A stretch of 64,000 bases of DNA from CBDFKF01 sp965248765 (GTDB lineage: Bacteria; Pseudomonadota; Alphaproteobacteria; VGEJ01). The stretch spans positions 310,001 through 374,000 of the forward strand of contig CBDFKF010000002.1 in assembly GCA_965248765.1 (NCBI GenBank). The letters run 5' to 3'. The position numbers were made by a program, and so were the translations under genes. Each line of letters opens with the position of its first letter. Position 1 is the stretch's first letter. Below the pieces are notes generated by a model. It did no database searches, had not been told where the DNA came from, and saw only the letters and a list, made by a program, of their open reading frames with translations. Positions 62,389 through 64,000 of the stretch are shown here, piece by piece.

Positions 62389-63337
62389 CGGCAGCGCCGC
62401 GGAGCCCGCTGAGGGCAAAACCTGGCAGGAACGGGGGCGGCGGCTGGGCGTGTATCTGATCAGCCCGCTCGTTCTTACCCTGGTGTTCATCTTTTCGTTC
62501 CCCACTGTCATGATTTTCTACTTGGCGTTCAGCTTCTGGGGGCCGCTCGACGGGGTGAGTTGGCTCATGGCGCACCAGTCACTGAACTGGTTCGTGAACT
62601 TCGGCGATATCTTCCGCGACGCCGCTCTGTGGGGTTCGATCTGGCGGACACTTCTGATCATGTTGGTGGTTGTGCCGACCGAGTTCATGATCGGCCTGGG
62701 CCTCGCCATGCTGTTCGTCCGCTCGTTCCCCGGCAAGCCGCTGTTCTATTCGATCCTGTTGCTGCCGATGATGGTCGTGCCAGCGGTCACCGGTTACATG
62801 TTCTTCATGCTGTTCCAAGCGGCCGGCCCGATCAACCAGATGGTCAGATACTTCACAGGACTTGACGCGGAATGGATCTGGCTCGGCGATCCGGTGCTGT
62901 CGATGATCGCGGTCATGCTGGCCGACATCTGGCAGTGGACGCCGCTGATGTTCCTGATCCTCCTCGCCGGCATGCTCGGCGTGCCGGTGGATCAAATGAG
63001 GGCCGCGACCCTGCTGGGCGCGAACTGGGGTCAGCTGTTCTTGCGCATCGTGCTGCCGAAGATGAAGATCGTGATGGCCATCGCGATCGTTATCCGCGCC
63101 GTTGAGGCCTTCAAGCTGTTCGACGTGATGTGGATCATGACCCGCGGCGGCCCCGGCGTCTCCACCGAGACCATTTCCGTCTTTATCTACAAGATGACTT
63201 TCTTTGAGCTGGAATGGTCCTATGTCGCGGCGATCGGGCTGATCATACTGTTCCTCCTCACGGTCCTGGCCTTGTTAGGTATGAACGCGATGACGCGCGC
63301 GGTGAGAAAACGCGCCGAGAGACTCACCGGCGACTAG
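62363..63337 (+). CDS. ABC transporter permease (MalF/UgpA-like)
   Basis: This 324-residue membrane protein has a hydrophilic N-terminus (MATHDLAANGSAAEPAEGKT). It has about six membrane spans (YLISPLVLTLVFIFSFPTVM, LFYSILLLPMMVVPAVTGYM) and an EAA loop MRAATLLGANWGQLFLRIVLP. It pairs with the MalG-like permease and the Tat-exported binding protein. No ATP-binding subunit is found in the window; downstream sequence is a set of fragments. Confidence 0.9.
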   Translation: MATHDLAANGSAAEPAEGKTWQERGRRLGVYLISPLVLTLVFIFSFPTVMIFYLAFSFWGPLDGVSWLMAHQSLNWFVNFGDIFRDAALWGSIWRTLLIMLVVVPTEFMIGLGLAMLFVRSFPGKPLFYSILLLPMMVVPAVTGYMFFMLFQAAGPINQMVRYFTGLDAEWIWLGDPVLSMIAVMLADIWQWTPLMFLILLAGMLGVPVDQMRAATLLGANWGQLFLRIVLPKMKIVMAIAIVIRAVEAFKLFDVMWIMTRGGPGVSTETISVFIYKMTFFELEWSYVAAIGLIILFLLTVLALLGMNAMTRAVRKRAERLTGD

Positions 63338-63401
63338 CCTCGCCGCGGCCGATCACGAGGACCACATGGGCTGTTTACGAGGAGGCTCGCCGGGCTGAAG
63401 A

Positions 63402-63527
63402 AACGTCCCGGCGGAGGTGCAAGACGGGATGCGCGACCTACTCGCCCGCAGCTACGGCTGGTTCACCGAGGGCTTCGACACCCCTGATCTCAGGGAAGGG
63501 AAGGCGCTGCTCAATGAGCTGAGCTGA
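63402..63527 (+). pseudogene. C-terminal fragment resembling cyclase/ATPase signalling proteins
   Basis: The frame VPAEVQDGMRDLLARSYGWF then TEGFDTPDLREGKALLNELS ends in TGA. The sequence (YGWFTEGFDTPDLxxAKxLL) is the usual end of large adenylate-cyclase/AAA-TPR proteins. Only about 40 codons remain. Confidence 0.5.
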
Positions 63528-63636
63528 CAGCGGCTTTGGCTACGACGGGCCGTCGTGGTGCGTGTTTATCCGCGCTTGATGCACCTGAACGTCCTGCATC
63601 CGCCCAAGTCCCCGCGCCATTGCTTCCGTAAATGCG

Positions 63637-63801
63637 ACTTCAAACCTGCCCTTCCAGGAATGGACGACGGTGTTCGCCAGCGAGCGCCTCACCGGCGCGC
63701 TGCTCGACCGCATCACCCACCATGTCCATATCCTGGAGATGAACGGCGAGAGCTACCGGCTCAAGCAGAGCCGGTCACGACGCCGGCAACCGTCCGAATA
63801 A
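63637..63801 (+). pseudogene. istB: IstB C-terminal stump (same IS21 type as element 1)
   Basis: TSNLPFQEWTTVFASERLTG, ALLDRITHHVHILEMNGESY and RLKQSRSRRRQPSE end at TAA. It is nearly identical to 18575-18690 and supplies the natural IstB tail lost there. The rest of the element is missing. Confidence 0.85.
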
Positions 63802-63858
63802 CCCCTTACACTGGCGATGTTCTACTACCGCTTGCGCGACCTGCTCTAAGGCGGTTGC

Positions 63859-63905
63859 GATCCTTCGAGACGCAGCCCGCCGGGCTGCTCCTCGGCATGA
63901 GGATC
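63859..63905. repeat. Intergenic palindromic repeat
   Basis: gatccttcgagacgc, then agcccgccgggct and ctcctcggcatgaggatc, form an imperfect hairpin with inner and outer stems. The gatccttcgagacgc...tcctc..atgaggat pattern is a widespread intergenic repeat type in alphaproteobacteria. Confidence 0.6.
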
Positions 63906-64000
63906 AGATGTCCAAAAGGCCCCTCACCCCAGCTCTCTCCCGCCCTGAGGGGTGTAGAGATTTGGCGCGGAATCAGTGCCTTGCCCCAAGGTGCGGGGAA

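Overview
The window looks like the chromosome of a high-GC alphaproteobacterium. The evidence is the divergent rnd/aspS pair with a non-discriminating-type AspRS, a cobalamin-dependent (class II) ribonucleotide reductase of about 1200 residues, alphaproteobacterial flagellar genes, a PEP-CTERM protein, and long GC-rich genes with few gaps. No rRNA, intact tRNA or CRISPR array is visible, and I cannot name the genus. The dominant theme is transposon-driven decay: at least ten insertion-sequence families or copies (IS1182, IS256, IS21, IS630, IS3, IS5, IS1380), several nested in each other, with broken host genes at their edges.

Layout. 1-2919: RNase D (minus, runs off the edge) and aspS. 3077-7137: a frameshifted IS1182 transposase, then a 1408-bp IS256 element flanked by two LysR pieces that do not come from one gene. 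7303-10528: an NmrA-like oxidoreductase, a GST, a SnoaL-like protein and a Gfo/Idh/MocA oxidoreductase. 11007-14618: nrdJ. 14985-24699: a mobile-element pile-up with four IS21-type remnants (one carrying a nested IS1182) and two tandem tyrosine recombinases. It abuts a 5'-truncated flgG, then flgA and a frameshifted flgH. 27191-31013: a gamma-glutamyltransferase, a VOC protein and an MFS transporter. 31257-36828: IS630, a DUF6356 gene, a recombinase stump, a second IS256 copy, and a PEP-CTERM gene split by IS3. 37451-43933: another IS1182, an autotransporter with an internally duplicated passenger, and an IS3 interrupted by an IS5.

44513-47773 is the functional highlight. It is a compact operon of a vWA-domain protein, a PP2C phosphatase and a kinase-like protein with a predicted OB-type domain and a C-terminal membrane anchor. 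This gene set matches the TerY-phosphorylation triad of stress/defence islands. Around it lie scraps that fit a former defence island: an HNH-nuclease N-terminus (43977-44198), the C-terminus of an MmeI-like restriction-modification enzyme (47970-48205), and the N-terminus of an MmeI-like enzyme (55690-56334, opposite strand).

49061-57056: a methyltransferase with a truncated FAD enzyme, a Sel1-repeat protein, then the last part of a prophage late operon on the minus strand (DUF1833, NlpC/P60, TipJ-like tail protein, small membrane protein, holin, endolysin). Its upstream half has been replaced by a SPASM-domain remnant and the MmeI-like fragment. HigBA toxin-antitoxin genes follow, and a 64-nt tRNA-Ser 3' fragment at 57773-57836 looks like an attachment-site scar. 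59271-63337: an ABC uptake system (Tat-secreted binding protein and two permeases) with a truncated flavin-dependent halogenase wedged between the permeases and no ATPase in the window. The right end holds a cyclase-like C-terminus, an istB stump and a palindromic intergenic repeat.
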